Below, one piece after another: positions 1-12,170 of a stretch of 64,000 nucleotides of DNA. The notes beneath the pieces were generated by a model that was given only the letters and a program-made list of their open reading frames with translations, had not been told where the DNA came from and made no database searches. Source of the DNA: Anaspis maculata (lineage: Eukaryota > Arthropoda > Insecta > Coleoptera > Scraptiidae); the NCBI GenBank assembly GCA_949128115.1, contig OX421961.1, positions 107,988,363 through 108,052,362 on the forward strand, in the 5' to 3' direction. Position 1 is the first letter of the stretch, and each line of letters starts with the position of its first letter. Made by a program: the position numbers and the translations under genes.

Positions 1-1253
1 TTACGAGTATGTACTTAAAGAAAAATACCAAGTCGTGTAACGTGTTTAATATTCTAAGATTATGAATAATAGAGGACCATACGGGCAAAGAAAGGGGTTA
101 TGGCATCTTCTCACGCTCTTTAATAAGTAATTGCTTCGGCATGTCGATGACCAAACTTGAAATTTTGATAAATTTGTGTCGAACGTTATATTTTTAATTT
201 TATTTTTAGTACTTGACAATGTTCAGCGGGGATGCAGACGATCAAAAATGCTTGTTTTACTATCGGGCCAACGTTTCAGCCCCCATGCATGGGGTCTTCA
301 TCAGGATCTAATAAATTTTCCAGTTCTAATCTGTTGCGTCATGAGAGTTCAGTACGACTTCACCTAGTGCTCTGCTGAGTCGCCTTTATTATTCATGTAG
401 ATATCAAAGACATATTAACCAGTGGAGTGAGCAGTTCTATGGTGATTAAGTTTAATTAAAACCCGATGTGCTGAGCATCTACATGCCCGCCGTTGAACGT
501 TTTATGGACGAAATGGCTCTGGACTTTCGGACCCAATTTTCACCACCATTACCACCAATATAAAAATAATATTATTACTGAACCATTCGTCCATAAAATG
601 GGTATTTTTTGTCTGCTTCGAAATTGTTGAAAGTTACTTGCCTGAAATAGAAGCTATTTTAGCTATTTTAGAAGCTATTTCAACTGAATCTAGATCTTTG
701 GTGCCTATTTTGGTCATAGATATTTGCATTTTTGTCATAAAATTTCGCAATTATTTTGAACAATGTAATCAAGGAAAGAGCACAGCCAATTCGGAGTAAT
801 ATGGAAATTTTGCAACACAGCTATGTTAACCTGTTAAATTAGTAGCTAAGTATTATGATGTATAAAGATGGACACGCTACTTATTAGTTGTTTTAGTCCC
901 GTGCTTCGCATGCACTCTCCAGCCTGAATTGTAAATTAAACAGGGATTCATGGTGTTCACAATGAAGATCAAAGCAATCAGGACTCATTATTGGCCTGAA
1001 TGGCGTATACATAGAGGAATAAAGCATCAGTGTACGGAACGGCACTGTATCGTTGATAATTAAGCCAATACTGCCGCCGAGCATTGTTCGTAATATAGCT
1101 TGAATTGAAGGAGGAATTCCTAATCGCACCATTAACATCGATGATGTTGCGTTTAGCACTTTAGCGCGCTTCAAAGTAAGTCATTAAACCGAACAGAACT
1201 TCCTCCCGGGACGACGGCGTGTGTGACACGATCTGATGAAATTTCTGACTTAC
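1..1253. other. Start of Ola1 intron 6; no exon seen
   Basis: AT-rich intronic sequence continuing past the left edge. A 93-codon minus-strand open frame (893-1174) does not resemble Ola1 or anything else I know. No mobile element with clear ends was seen. Confidence 0.4.
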
Positions 1254-1351
1254 CATTTGTTCTTCTTCTTGATGTAGTCTTTCTCGGAGAGATTCACCAA
1301 GTATATGACCGGCTTCGATGTCAAAAAGAGGTATTTGTTGAGAATTTCGAT
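1254..1351 (-). CDS. Ola1: Ola1 exon 6 (NLSE motif); last exon in the window
   Basis: A 98-bp exon after acceptor CTTCCTTGCAG. It reads [19 protein letters not shown], then [18 protein letters not shown] replaces the NKxD specificity box of GTPases and is the family's hallmark for ATP preference. The donor is AAATG|GTAAGT and leaves two bases (TG) that begin the tryptophan codon. The family continues here with an IKIKEWVDK-type segment and the TGS domain, which I could not find in 1-1253. The longer open frames overlapping this exon are in the wrong frame. Confidence 0.94.
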
Positions 1352-2591
1352 CTGCAAGGAAGAGCCACAAACGACTAAATTAGACTTCTACTAAGAGAGT
1401 TTTTGGTAAGTAATTTTATATCAGTCGGATTCATATCGGATTCAAGATGATGGTGTGTTATGTTAATGTGCGGGCATATTAACGGCACCACCTGGAGATT
1501 TACTTTATGGCGACTGGCATTGACACTCAATGAGAGGGTTTTGAACACAGCAGGAATCGTAGTGTTGGCGCGACAACCAACAGGTCGACGGTGACTCGCT
1601 CATTCTCGCCGGCACAGTCGATTTATCACAAAACTTTTTATTGAAAACTTCAAACAGGGTACTACATGAGTCGTCAAAATTGTTCCATTTTATCATAATG
1701 AGAGACACAATGATGATGGACGCTCTTATAAAATGCCACCACCTACGATTAATCATGTTTCTATCAAGATGCACGTTATACATAAAATTGTATGCATTTG
1801 TATTTTCACTCGATATTTTCTGAGCAAAATTTATCAGATTAGATATGTAGGTACCTGATGTTGAAAGAACTAGGTAGGTATACTGGGTAATAAATTATCG
1901 TCCGGTTCAAAAAATCTTTCAACTCTGAGCTATGATACCTTTTGACACTCGCGACGGATTGTAACTGTTTACAGGGTGAGTAAGCTCAATGTTTCCGTAA
2001 TGTAGCTCTAAACTTGAGGGATAAGGTTTGAGGGGAGTCCGAAAAATGGGGCACTCGGAAGACAGCACGAGATTTTTTTGACCGAAAAACCCATTTCTAC
2101 CTTTTTTCTAAAATATTACGTCAAGCCAAAATTGTTGAAAAATCTACAATTTTAATAATAATTATCGTTGAATCGCTAAGTGGTGCTGGTGCAGCAAGGG
2201 AACTACTACTGACAAATTTCTCAAGGGTGACACTTCAGCTCATTCCAACGAAATTTTTTAAGAACCATGGGGCAAATAAAATAACTCACTCTAGCCGAGA
2301 CGTATTTCTCAATGTAGGTATAAATGGAAGCTGCGGTTAGATATTCATACAGTACAAATCAATCAGATATTTTTGTAATACATTTTAAAGTAGTCCCCTT
2401 TATGGATTCAAGGTACCTACGTTCCGATATTCAGATCGGTTGACCAGTCGGTCGACCAATTTTTCAGTGGGCGACATTGGATATCGGAACGGCTTGATGG
2501 TACACAACGTCAACGTCATGAGCACTGTCAACTCGACTGTCAATGTCAAAATACTCGAGGAAGATTCTATTCTCTGATTAGACAGGCTGAC

Positions 2592-2749
2592 TAACCTCGG
2601 GTTCCACCAAAATTTTAAAAGCAGATTAAATCTATCACGCTGATAGTTGCTATGCACCAGCCAATAGGATGGCCAGTTGCCTAGTAACCATGAAAGTGAT
2701 AAAGTTATCGCGTTGATAAAAGTTTGGTATGGTGGAACCCGAGGTTAGA
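2592..2749. repeat. MITE family A, copy 1 (158 bp)
   Basis: A short element with inverted ends TAACCTCGGGTTCCACCAAA and its complement (TGGTGGAACCCGAGGTTA). It is non-coding. A nearly identical copy lies at 50019-50168 and a diverged, partial, oppositely oriented one ends near 21585. The shared interior includes CAATAGGATGGCCAGTTGC. The TTA at each end may be a target duplication. Confidence 0.8.
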
Positions 2750-4397
2750 GGTGTTTAAATTTCGGAGTTGAATCGGTCGACCGGTCGGTTATTATTTTAT
2801 CGTAATTAGTTTCTAGCGTTGGAATGGTTTTGGTGTGTCATAAGCGCTGTCAAAATGTCAAATTGAAACCACAAAAACTGAAACTGACCGAAATTCGACA
2901 GAAATATTCTAAGTCTGCATTATTTGAACTCTGTTCTGTTTAAATTTAATAGATTTGATGCTTTGTAGTCAATGGTTTTGCGTTTTAACCTCTTGAAAGA
3001 ACACGTGAGTGACAGTTGGAGTTTGCTTAGCAGCTTCCGAAATCCGGTTCCAGCTTCCGGTTGTTTCGGTTGAAAACTGATGATCAACCATTTTCTGACA
3101 GCTGACAGTTCCAAGAATATTGTTTTGCAGGCGAGTCAAGATACCATGTGACCAAAAAGGAATATCGGTTCAAAATCTCCGGTTCGAAACATACCTTCAA
3201 CTGTTGACACTGTCAAGGATGCTAACCCAAATGACAGTGATCGCGTTCATGCCACTGAATCACTTACCTATCACCACTAATGCAACAATGGAAGTCGACA
3301 AACCTGAATCGCGTGATTGCCTTATATGATCGATAACTTGGTATGATCGTGACCAATAATTCAGCATAAATGTCAAAAAAGAACATTATACTTCCCCGAC
3401 GCACCACCCAACGAAAAAGGGAAGTATTGTGAACTGCTAAACACTTTTTTTGAGATGAAGGCGGATATATTTATTTTGAGGTTCCCCAAGACGAATAAGA
3501 ACTTTTTAGACTGATGTCTGTATGTTTGTCTGTCTGTAATCTGCGACAATAACAGCCGCAACATCTATCCAATCGACATGAACTTTGGTACACAGACATG
3601 GTTCCACCGTCAAGTGTCACTATCAAAAAATGGCAGAAGCTGTATCTCACGAAACTTGACTTGCAATATACCGTTTGGAAGCTCATGAAAAACTGTATTA
3701 AGAACAATTAAAAGTATTGCCCTATCTGTCATCTGTCAAATAATGAAAAATGTCAAAGTTCAAAACTTTACCATTCAATTATTCAAAATCCATTCGATGG
3801 ATTGGAACCAAATTTGGCGGGAAGCAACAAAACAAAAGAGTCAAATTAGGTCTGCAGTTGCAGTTTTCCACCGTTTTCCAGACGAGCGTTATGAATTTTC
3901 AAAATTTCTCCTAGCCGTTGCCACCCGAGAGGGCCTTTCGCCCGTATTTTAACCAGGACGACTCGCTTTTGATGCAGGACTCCACTCAAAAGTTCATTCC
4001 TGCTCGGGGATCGACTTTTTTCGAAAAAATCAAACTGATATCAAAAACAGATTGGATTGGGCGTCGTGTAGACCCATTTTCAAAATCAGCACCAAAATGA
4101 AATTAACACATTCCGTGAATTTGAAAAAACTGCAATGCAAACTTTGACATGCGGTGAACCCCACGAAATATTCATTTTAGGTGCAGACATGCTGTGAATG
4201 AAAGTTGGAGAAAAGATTGAATTAATTTTTGAAGGGGAAATTTTCGAAATCGGACCCACGGTTTCCGAGTTTTCATCTCTGGAAGAACTGCAAATTTCCC
4301 AACTTTTTATCCCGTGAACAAATTTTCACCGATTTATTTTAACAAAAGGTAGCTGGCTCTTGAACATTTTCCAACAAATTTCTTTTCAATTTCCCGG

Positions 4398-4560
4398 AAA
4401 TTTCTCCGTTGAAAATTCAAATTCAAATTCGCTTTATTGCCTTTAAAATTTACATAATGAAATTTGTGGCAGGAGTATGGCATAAATATAAATAGGTACA
4501 TCACATACAAGTACAAAATGAAACAATTTAAAAATATCAACAGTGCCAGTTGCAACAAAA
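4398..4560 (-). mobile_element. non-LTR retrotransposon 3' end fragment
   Basis: Read on the minus strand, this ends in GCAATAAAGCG followed by repeats of GAATTT. That is a poly(A) signal plus short tandem tail, as in CR1-like elements. Only about 160 bp of body is present, so it is strongly 5'-truncated. It abuts the next fragment in opposite orientation. Confidence 0.45.
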
Positions 4561-5168
4561 GAGGAACGTCAAAAGTTGGGTGGGTGTTGGGTGATTTGTT
4601 CCTGACGCAGAAAAAAATAGTACGGACTATGTGCTTTTCAAATCAAAGTTCTTCTTGCAAACCCTTATTTGCAAAACTAAACATTTTAACTGTGCCGTCC
4701 ATGTATATATTAAGCTGTGTTTTATATGTTCGTAAAAACAGAAACAATTACACCTCCGGCAGAGATAACAATCCTAATTATCACTTAAGACAAAAACTAA
4801 ACCTTGATATTCCTATGCATCGATTGAGCAGCTCTGCAAAAGGACCATTTGTAATGCCAATAAAACTGTATAATAAGCTACCACTAGCGATTAAAAAAGT
4901 AGAAAACCTATCTGTATTTAAAAACAAAATTAAATCATTGCTTCTAGCTCATAATTTTTACTCAATCCAAGAATATCTTGATTGTACGACATTAGATAAT
5001 AAATTAGCCAAAGTGTATCTGTGATATTTGAGTGTAATTTTTATATATTGTGATTTGTTGACGTTTTACTCTATATTCTCTATATCTCTGACCAAATCAT
5101 ATTGTGTGACAATTCTCATGCTGTACCTACAGTCCTAAGAGAAATAAAGATTTATTTATTTATTATTT
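4560..5168 (+). pseudogene. CR1/jockey-like reverse transcriptase C-terminal remnant
   Basis: The open frame ending at the TGA at 5022-5024 encodes the conserved tail of a non-LTR retrotransposon polymerase: QKKIVRTMCF, then CKPLFAKLNILTVPSMYIL, then a Y-x-LRQKLNLDIP segment, and MPIKLYNKLP. The polymerase and endonuclease domains are missing, so this is a 5'-truncated dead copy. Downstream is a short 3' UTR, AATAAA at 5143-5148 and a TTTA-repeat tail (5151-5168) typical of CR1-type insertion. The family resemblance is by recognition of the motif set, not by search. Confidence 0.75.
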
Positions 5169-6695
5169 ATAAAAGGCAAAAATTGTTGAAAATGTAAAAC
5201 AGACCTGGGGTTATCGAAGCCGGACGTTAATGATGGAGCTTAAAGTGAAGCCGTAATTGCGACCTGTACAGTGTACAATGAGATGATTTGGAAAAAAAAT
5301 GAGGTTTTCCCGGAAAATTCAAATTTTCAAAATTTTCAATTTCCTGCAAATTATTAACAATCTTTCTGTGGTGCCAGTTTCAGATCGTTCACCTTCATCC
5401 ATGTACCAATGCGTCCGACTGCCTCACTCGCTTTTCTTTCTACATGATTTGGTTCCTTGTGAAAAACTGCAAGTTTACAACTTTTTAGGTTGTGAACAGA
5501 CTAACTTTTTTTAAACTAGGGGTAAGTGATTCTTGAACATTTTCAGGCAATTTCTCTTGAAATTCTCTATGTTTTCCGAGAATTTTCCACTTTGAAATGA
5601 GTAACCGGCCGCGCTTATCGAGACCGGACTCAAATGATGAAGCCCTTCCTAGAGAAAATATCTCAATTCTTCAATCTTTTTCTCAAATTATAACTTCCCA
5701 CTCGAAGGGACGTCTCATAATAAAATTCCATCCGTTCCTTGCTACTCGTCGGGGACGTTTTGGAGTAACATGACCGACTTTTCTTTAATTTGAGAAGTTA
5801 ACCTATGCAGATTTACAAAAACATTGCAACGTTCAAAAATTAAGGCAAATTAGGAAAAAAAGGAACTCCTCGGTACCTATCTAAATACGCTATTGGGTGG
5901 TATTGACAAAAGCCATTTTTATCATGTTTGTAGATGATAATATATCTCAGGTGACCAAATTTGGACAAAATCATTCAAAAAATAATTTCACACTAAAGAA
6001 AAAACAGAATTGATTCTTAAAAATTCAACTACCTATATAAAATGGGAGCAGCTGAAAATCTATGAGACTTCTGCATTATAAATTTCGTATATCATTATGA
6101 CATCCATTTCTGAGACACCTTTATATCTTCGTTGGGGGTTGGAAGGAGCAATCTTGATCTTTTTCATTGATTTAGTTTCTATATTTTCTACCTGATTATT
6201 GTGATGACTTGTTTTTGTTTCATTTTGCCACTTTCAACTTTTTTCCATAATTTACACTATCCCAAAACTTTGGATCTACTAGTGGTTGATTCGATATTTA
6301 GTAGGCATGTAATGTTGGAAGGTTATAATCCAAAACATGCTAAACTAGAGCACAATACCTCCACAAATTTATGAGTAAATTAAATATTTATGAAAAACAA
6401 ACGAACAAAAATATTAATCGGCATTAAAAAAAAAACTAGTCCCGGTTCGATCGCGATGTTCTATCAAGAATTTTTGATTTTTCTAGTTTGGTAATAACTA
6501 ATTGGTGTGTGGCTAATGAGCTCGTGAGCTTTTGATCAAGAAAAATTATGATTATAAGACCAGTGAAAACTGAAGAATAAAAGACAAAAAGAGCATAATA
6601 ATGATAATTATTATACTCGTAAATGACAAAAGTGATGTTGCAATTCTAACCTGCTGAAAATCTCTCTGTCTTATTTCCCAACTCACAGCACTTAC

Positions 6696-6773
6696 ATCTT
6701 TCACATCCCAATCGGCGAACCTTATGTGCTTCTTGTCGTCCACGAGCACGCCCTTGATCTTCATGAGTGTATC
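6696..6773 (-). CDS. Ola1: Ola1 exon 5 (78 bp)
   Basis: A phase 0 to phase 0 exon of 26 codons between acceptor CTTGTTCCAG and donor AAAGAT|GTAAGTGC. It reads DTLMKIKGVLVDDKKHIRFA followed by DWDVKD, which matches the family segment leading to the next G motif. Both joins keep frame. Confidence 0.94.
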
Positions 6774-7656
6774 CTGGAACAAGAAGAAGAATAACGCGTG
6801 ATAATCAGTGTGAAATGAACCATTAGTGCCTGACCTCTGACTCGAGCTCATAGCTGACGAAACTAATAAGGCAACACCTGCGGGGTGGTGGACCGCCCGT
6901 TGTCCACCGCGGCGAGGCGCTTCACAGCAGGCGGAACCCCAACATCCCGCCTCGAATCCCGCCCGTGCCTCGTGCCCAACGAAAGGTGTCTTGTCAACTA
7001 TTTGTACTTACGTCATCCACCGCACGGACATTAATCGAATTACATGTTCTTTCGAAATCAATTAAATCTCAGTGTGGTGCAGCAAGCAAGCACCACACCA
7101 TATCAGCGAAATGTGCTGCGTCAATCATGTTCTCCACAACACAAACACACTCATAGAGAAACTCCGTTGTGTGTCGATTGATCTATGCCTTGAAACATTG
7201 AATGAACAATATTCAATACGTGTACGGAAATCTGATATGACAATAAAGACAAATTCTTTTAGCTTGTACACCAAAGATACGGGTTTTTTTTCGTGGTGGA
7301 AACAGAGCGACCGACCTTTCATTTCCATGTCTATTAGTTAGGCACATCGTGAGGATGAGTAGACAGAAACTGTGACATGTATCTTACACCGAGTAACTGG
7401 AGTAAAAAACGGATGCATCTCGAAAGAAACAAGCAGTAAACGGAATGACGACCAGAAAACGGAACGGTATTATGGAAATGAATGGTGCAAAGGTCTTGTG
7501 TGGTCTTAGATTTCATTATGATCGAACACCGCCATAACACAGCAGGATGGACTCAGTGATGTTATCCACAAAGCGTTTTGTATTGTAATCGCATTAATGG
7601 AGGTGTTGGCATTATCTCTGTCGGTGAAATTCAAGGAACTTCAACACTGCACTTAC
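6774..7656. other. Ola1 intron 4 with a GC-rich patch
   Basis: The interval 6870-6990 is unusually GC- and CpG-rich for this window (GGGGTGGTGGACCGCCC and after). It contains the inverted pair GGTGGAC / GTCCACC. No coding frame or transposon end was recognised. Confidence 0.35.
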
Positions 7657-7832
7657 GAATTCGGGCTTCATTTTCTTATCGTTGCCACGCACTACGGTCC
7701 TTTCCAGCTTTTCCAAGTTCTTGTTCAAAGTCTCTTCATCTTTCAGTCGCAGCTCTTCGCCAATGATGTCGAGATCTCGAACTGGATTGACGTCACCTTC
7801 CACGTGAATCACCTCGTCATCTTCAAAAACAC
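7657..7832 (-). CDS. Ola1: Ola1 exon 4 (helical domain)
   Basis: A 176-bp exon after a 61-bp intron (acceptor GCGTTTTAG). It reads [20 protein letters not shown], then [19 protein letters not shown], then [20 protein letters not shown]. It matches the coiled-coil/helical insert that follows the G3 box in this family. The donor is GAATTC|GTAAGT at phase 0. The family normally has KPEYD here, so the F for Y is conservative. Confidence 0.95.
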
Positions 7833-7893
7833 CTAAAACGCAACATTTGCATCAGCCAAATGAAATGTTCGCGAAACAAACAGGTATTCTTAC

Positions 7894-8021
7894 GGCACAA
7901 ATGAAATATAGTGTCACACGCGCTGATGTGCGAAAGAAATGCGTTTCCTAAACCTTGCCCTTCAGAAGCACCCTTTACTAATCCAGCAATATCCACGATG
8001 TTTAGAAAAGCCGGGACTTTG
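7894..8021 (-). CDS. Ola1: Ola1 exon 3 (G3 / Walker B region)
   Basis: A 128-bp exon after acceptor TTTCTTTCAG. It reads [18 protein letters not shown], then [15 protein letters not shown], then [14 protein letters not shown] is the G3 box and QGLGN the switch region typical of Obg-like ATPases. The donor is GTGCC|GTAAGAAT and leaves one base, C. The join from exon 2 and the join to exon 4 both keep frame. Confidence 0.95.
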
Positions 8022-9111
8022 CTGAAAGAAAATTGTTATTTTTATAAATGTTTTCTTGTATTTATTTGAAGTTGAGTTTTCAACACCCCTTGATCTCAAT
8101 TTAATAAAGATGCTTCGTGATGTGTGTGTGTCCTGCTCTGCCGGGTATGCTGACCTCATCAGACTTGCAGATTGGTTACAGGGAGAAGAGAGGAGTTGCC
8201 CTCGATATATACGAACGTTTTCTCCCCAATTTTATTTTATGGGACTTTGGCGCAGTGTAATATGCCGTAAAAAGACGCCAGATATTCAAATGTTGGAAGG
8301 GAATCTCACCCGTTTCGGGAACCATTCACTGGCAAATCACAATAATTCTATTATGCGTTCTTGATGGATAAATAACGTTTATTGGCTTTTCGAGTAGTTT
8401 CCGATATTCGAGAAGAATATGTTTTGGTAATGGATCGATTGTCGTTCAAGCCTTCCGTGCCATCGGTCTTATTGTTGAAGACTTGAGTTATTCGTGTGAT
8501 ATTCACGCGCGGCGATTTATATGCCGAAAAAATATCATGGGAAACTAATAATATCTATACACAACCTAAATGCATTTTAACGATGTCTAAGCTCGAGCAT
8601 CGTCAAAAGCGATCCTTAATAATAGAAATTCGACAAAATGGGACAAATTGGACCAATTCGCCGCAGTAACACGGAGTTCTACTCTGTAATTTGTCGCAAT
8701 TTAGCTATTTATTTTCAAATAATCTTGGAGAACCGTATACTGACGCCTACTGACGCCTCAGGCGTCAAGTCTTTTTATACATTTTTTGCAATGACCAATA
8801 AAAATTGGGTGCAACACTAGGACTATTTACTTCATACTCAACCATTACAGTATGTTTTATCATCTAGGTACTTCATTTATAAGTTATAATGAATAGCTAC
8901 CTTCTATACGCGAATGGCTTTTGATGTGGTGGCACCAATCCTGATATTATTCCGTCCCCATTATTAATGCTTAATAATACCTACATAATTTAAAGAATAG
9001 CTAACTTTTTCATCAGGGTTTGTTTGGCGAACTTAAAATCGATCTTAATATTGTCAACAGAATGACACGTAATTTTTTCTAAGGCTACAATGGGGATTAG
9101 TACAAAGAAAG
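8022..9111. other. Ola1 intron 2, left part; nothing recognised
   Basis: Intronic sequence with no exon, element end or tandem repeat that I can support, apart from a short GACGCCT-type direct/inverted cluster at 8746-8768. Confidence 0.35.
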
Positions 9112-11463
9112 GCGTCTAGGAGTCACAAAAAAAAAATATTTTTTTATTTTTAGAATTTTTTAGTTTCTATTTTACAGGGTGCTACGGGTTATCCACCACT
9201 CAGACAAGGATGAAATGCATCCGTATGGTCCCTGCCAACGATTTTATGAAGTTCCCGACCCTATAAATAACCCTCTGCAGCAACCCCAAGCAGGCCCGTA
9301 GCTAGGATACTTTTATAGAGGGGGCGAGAGCAATTTTTAGGGGGGCATACATATAATCTCATAAGTGGCCTAGCAAACATTGAGTCGCAGGCGAAATTTT
9401 TTGGTAAAAAGGAAAGTGGCCAAGAAACAGTATTGTTTTAATTGCAAAAATGAAAAACTTGAACTTTATAAAGAAAAAATCTGAAAAAAATCAATCCGGA
9501 TTGCAATAGCCCATTTTTACAGCCACTGAACTTTCCCAAAAAAAAGTTGAAATAGATTTTTTCGTTCTATTTCGCTCAAATGCCAAGAAGACCAAATAAG
9601 CCAGCGCTGATGACCGTATAATATAGGCACTCGGATTTGGCACACCTGCAAATGTCAATTTCAACAATGCATTAACTTCAATTTTGACAATTTTCCTCAC
9701 ACATATGTTCGCGACAGCCGCATGAGGGTGCTGAAACGGGCGGGATATTCAAAATGTGCTGAGCGCCCATACACACCCAATCCAAATGGTCTAGGAATCA
9801 CCCCGAAATTTTGTCTCGGTTAAAATGACAATTTCTTGAGAAAACATTGCCTGAATTTGAAAATTTTCAAAGCTCCCGATAGAGTAATCTTTCACTACAA
9901 GTTACCACCATAGACCACCCGACTGTTGACTGTTTTTGTGATTTATGAACTGAAAATTGAGCTGTAAAAGAGCATCCATGATAAGACAAATTGGTTGCTA
10001 TGGCAATTGTAATGCATCGGATACTTGCCACTGATGCATTTTGAACCACCCTGGGCTATTCATGTAATGCAATGTCGCAGCATGGTTGATTTGTCTAAGT
10101 CTCAAAAGAGGTGCAGGTCCCTCACCACTTCTGAGGGCTGATGGAATCAAATTGTTTCGTGATACATTATTACGCTTTCCAAAAATGTTACGTCCTCGAA
10201 AATTCTGCGACGTGTTTTATCAAAACGGGACCGGGTCTTGCTGGAGTCAGGGATTTTTGTGCTCCTTTCATTGTCACCCTGTATATCGTACATAGAGTCA
10301 CAATCGGGTGAATCATGGTGGTAGCTTGTAGTTGAAGGATTACTCTATCGAGCACTACAAAAATTTTCGAAATCGGCTGATGTTTTCTAGAGAAATTGTC
10401 ATTTTAACCAAGACAAATGTCGGGGTGATCCCTAGACCATTTGGGTGTGTATTCAGATTTCGCAATTCATCATCATGATAGGTACATACGTTGACCGTAG
10501 ATGGTAGGACGTGGGTCCGGTACACAGTTGATTTTGACATATTTTTCTGTAACTTTTGCGGATTGTGAATTTTTTATTCAAGTAATTTTTTCTCAAAATT
10601 AAATTTAAAATAAAAGTTTTATTCCATCTAGAGATCTAGGGGGGGCAGACGATTATTCTAGGGGGGCTTAGCCCCCCCATGCCTCCCCGTAGCTACGGGC
10701 CTGACCCCAAGTGTTTGACAATAGTCCGATATATCGGAGATTTTCCCGATATATAGGAAATCAGACATATCGGTTTTCCGGTATATCGGAAATTTCTTCT
10801 ACTTTACATTTTGCAAGGTCGTCCTACAGGTTATCCACCACTCACAACGGGATGAAATGCATCTGTATGATCCCTGCCTAGTTATGATTTTAAGAAACTT
10901 TCCCACCCTACCCCCCGTAGCAACCCCGAGAGTTTGACAAAACTCCGGTATATCGGATATTTTTTTCGACATATCGGATTTTTCTATTTTATATTTTGCA
11001 AGGTCCTACAGGATTTTTTCCGATATACTTTTATCGGAAATATTTTTATTTCCGATATATCGGATTTTTGTCAAACACTTGAGGTCGCTAGATAGGGTAA
11101 TTTATAGGGTGGGAAAATTCATAAAATTGTTGGCAGGGATTATACGGATGCGTTTCCACCCTTTTTGAGTGGTAGATAACCTGCAGGACCTTGCAAAATA
11201 TAAAATAGAAAAAATCTATATGTCGGAAAAAATATCCGATATACATATCGGATTTTTATCAAACTCTTGGGGTTGCTACGGAGGGTAATTTATAGGGTGA
11301 AAAACTTCATAAAATCATCGGCAGGGATCATACGGATGCATTTCATCCTTGTCTGAGTGGTGGATAACCCGTAGCACCCTGTAAAATGGAAACTATATGG
11401 AATCCCAAATATGAAAAATCATTATTTTTTTTTAAATTTTTTTGTTGACCTCTCGACGCCTCA
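9112..11463. mobile_element. Fold-back element with repeated arm units
   Basis: Its outer ends are inverted (AGGCGTCTAGGAGTCAC at 9112 against TGACCTCTCGACGCCT ending near 11463). Inside, a block with GGGTTATCCACCACTCA, GATGAAATGCAT, AGCAACCCC and GATATATCGGA words occurs twice on the left and twice inverted on the right, around a centre near 11040. Without the hAT-like insertion at 9291-10703 it is about 0.94 kb. It is non-coding, so it must have been moved by something else. The CAGGGTGCTACGGG boundary near 9175 matches the complement near 11385. Confidence 0.75.
9291..10703. mobile_element. hAT-like non-autonomous element, 8-bp TSD
   Basis: It begins CAGGCCCGTAGCTAGG and ends GTAGCTACGGGCCTG, and is flanked on both sides by the same 8 bp, ACCCCAAG (9283-9290 and 10704-10711). 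An 8-bp duplication with CAGG...CCTG ends fits the hAT superfamily. The 1413-bp interior has runs of G (GAGGGGGCG, AGGGGGGCA) near both ends and no transposase frame. It sits inside the fold-back at 9112-11463, so it is the younger insertion. A relative starts at 55656. Confidence 0.85.
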
Positions 11464-11666
11464 GTACATCAGTCAATTTGCCTCAAATTATTTTGGTTAT
11501 AAACAGTGTCATCGAGAGACCTCCTCAGAGGTAGTTTATGAAGCTGGAAGCTGGGTTGCACGACACGAAACACGAGGCGTTTAGTAAGGGTGCTATTGCT
11601 TTTTTTGTGTTAAACAATGCCACTCGGTATAAATATGTTAGTGTGACCTTCTTGAAATGATGAAAA

Positions 11667-12170
11667 TAGGGTGATTGCATGTAGAGGGCGTTTATGGCAA
11701 CATGTCAATAGTGTCATTGACATCTATCAAGTTTCATCCATGTCGGAGTCAACGTCAACCGGACTAACCTGCTAACCTCACTAAATACTATCATTTTTAC
11801 GTGTTTTGTTCACATACTGGTTTATTCGGCGTTAACGAGATCGAGATTGTGATTTCTAATCATTTCTAACAATGCCTTACATTTGGGTCGCTATTTTTGA
11901 ATCGTGTGAGAAAAGTCCCTGGGAGTTTTATATAATCCGTACTACACTTCTGTAGCGAAAGTTGCCTAAAAACCACGATTTTAGGCAACATTCACTACAT
12001 CAGTGTACTGCGGAATGTATTTTACTCCCAGGGACTTTTCTCACACGATTCAAGAATAGCGGCCCTGTTATGTGCCCTAACGCAATTCGCTAACAAACGT
12101 CAGAACATAACTGTCGATCCTTGCGCTGCCTGCCGGTGATCATGTGAACGCATTTCATGCAATCACCCTA
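11667..12170. mobile_element. MITE family B, copy 1 (interrupted)
   Basis: Ends TAGGGTGATTGCATG and its complement (CATGCAATCACCCTA). About 320 bp of its own sequence matches 61657-61973 along its length. This copy is split by a 181-bp hairpin element (11885-12065). The TA at both ends suggests a TA target. It is non-coding. Confidence 0.85.
11885..12065. mobile_element. Hairpin MITE family C inside MITE B
   Basis: A near-palindrome: GGGTCGCTATT...TGAATCGTGTGAGAAAAGTC runs in and its complement runs out, ending AATAGCGGCCC, with inner GTTGCCTAAAA and CTGTAGCGAAAG-type arms. A second copy lies at 37858-38029. The MITE B copy at 61657 lacks it and gives the empty site (CACCTG-TTATG). Confidence 0.85.

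Larger units (their letters stand above)
1352..6695. other. Ola1 intron 5 (5.3 kb), repeat-bearing
   Basis: It holds a MITE (2592-2749), opposed non-LTR retrotransposon 3' ends (4398-5168) and a dispersed repeat. That repeat is recognisable at 5570-5770 and again at 39215-39440 (shared words GAGACCGGACTCAAATGATG and AAAATATCTCAATTCTTCAA). The part at 4320-4400 resembles 5510-5580, so the retrotransposon pieces may have landed inside this repeat. The remainder shows no coding signal. Confidence 0.45.

Noticed and set aside
893..1174. 93-codon minus-strand frame near Ola1 exon 6
   Set aside because: Does not match the missing Ola1 C-terminus and has no acceptor.
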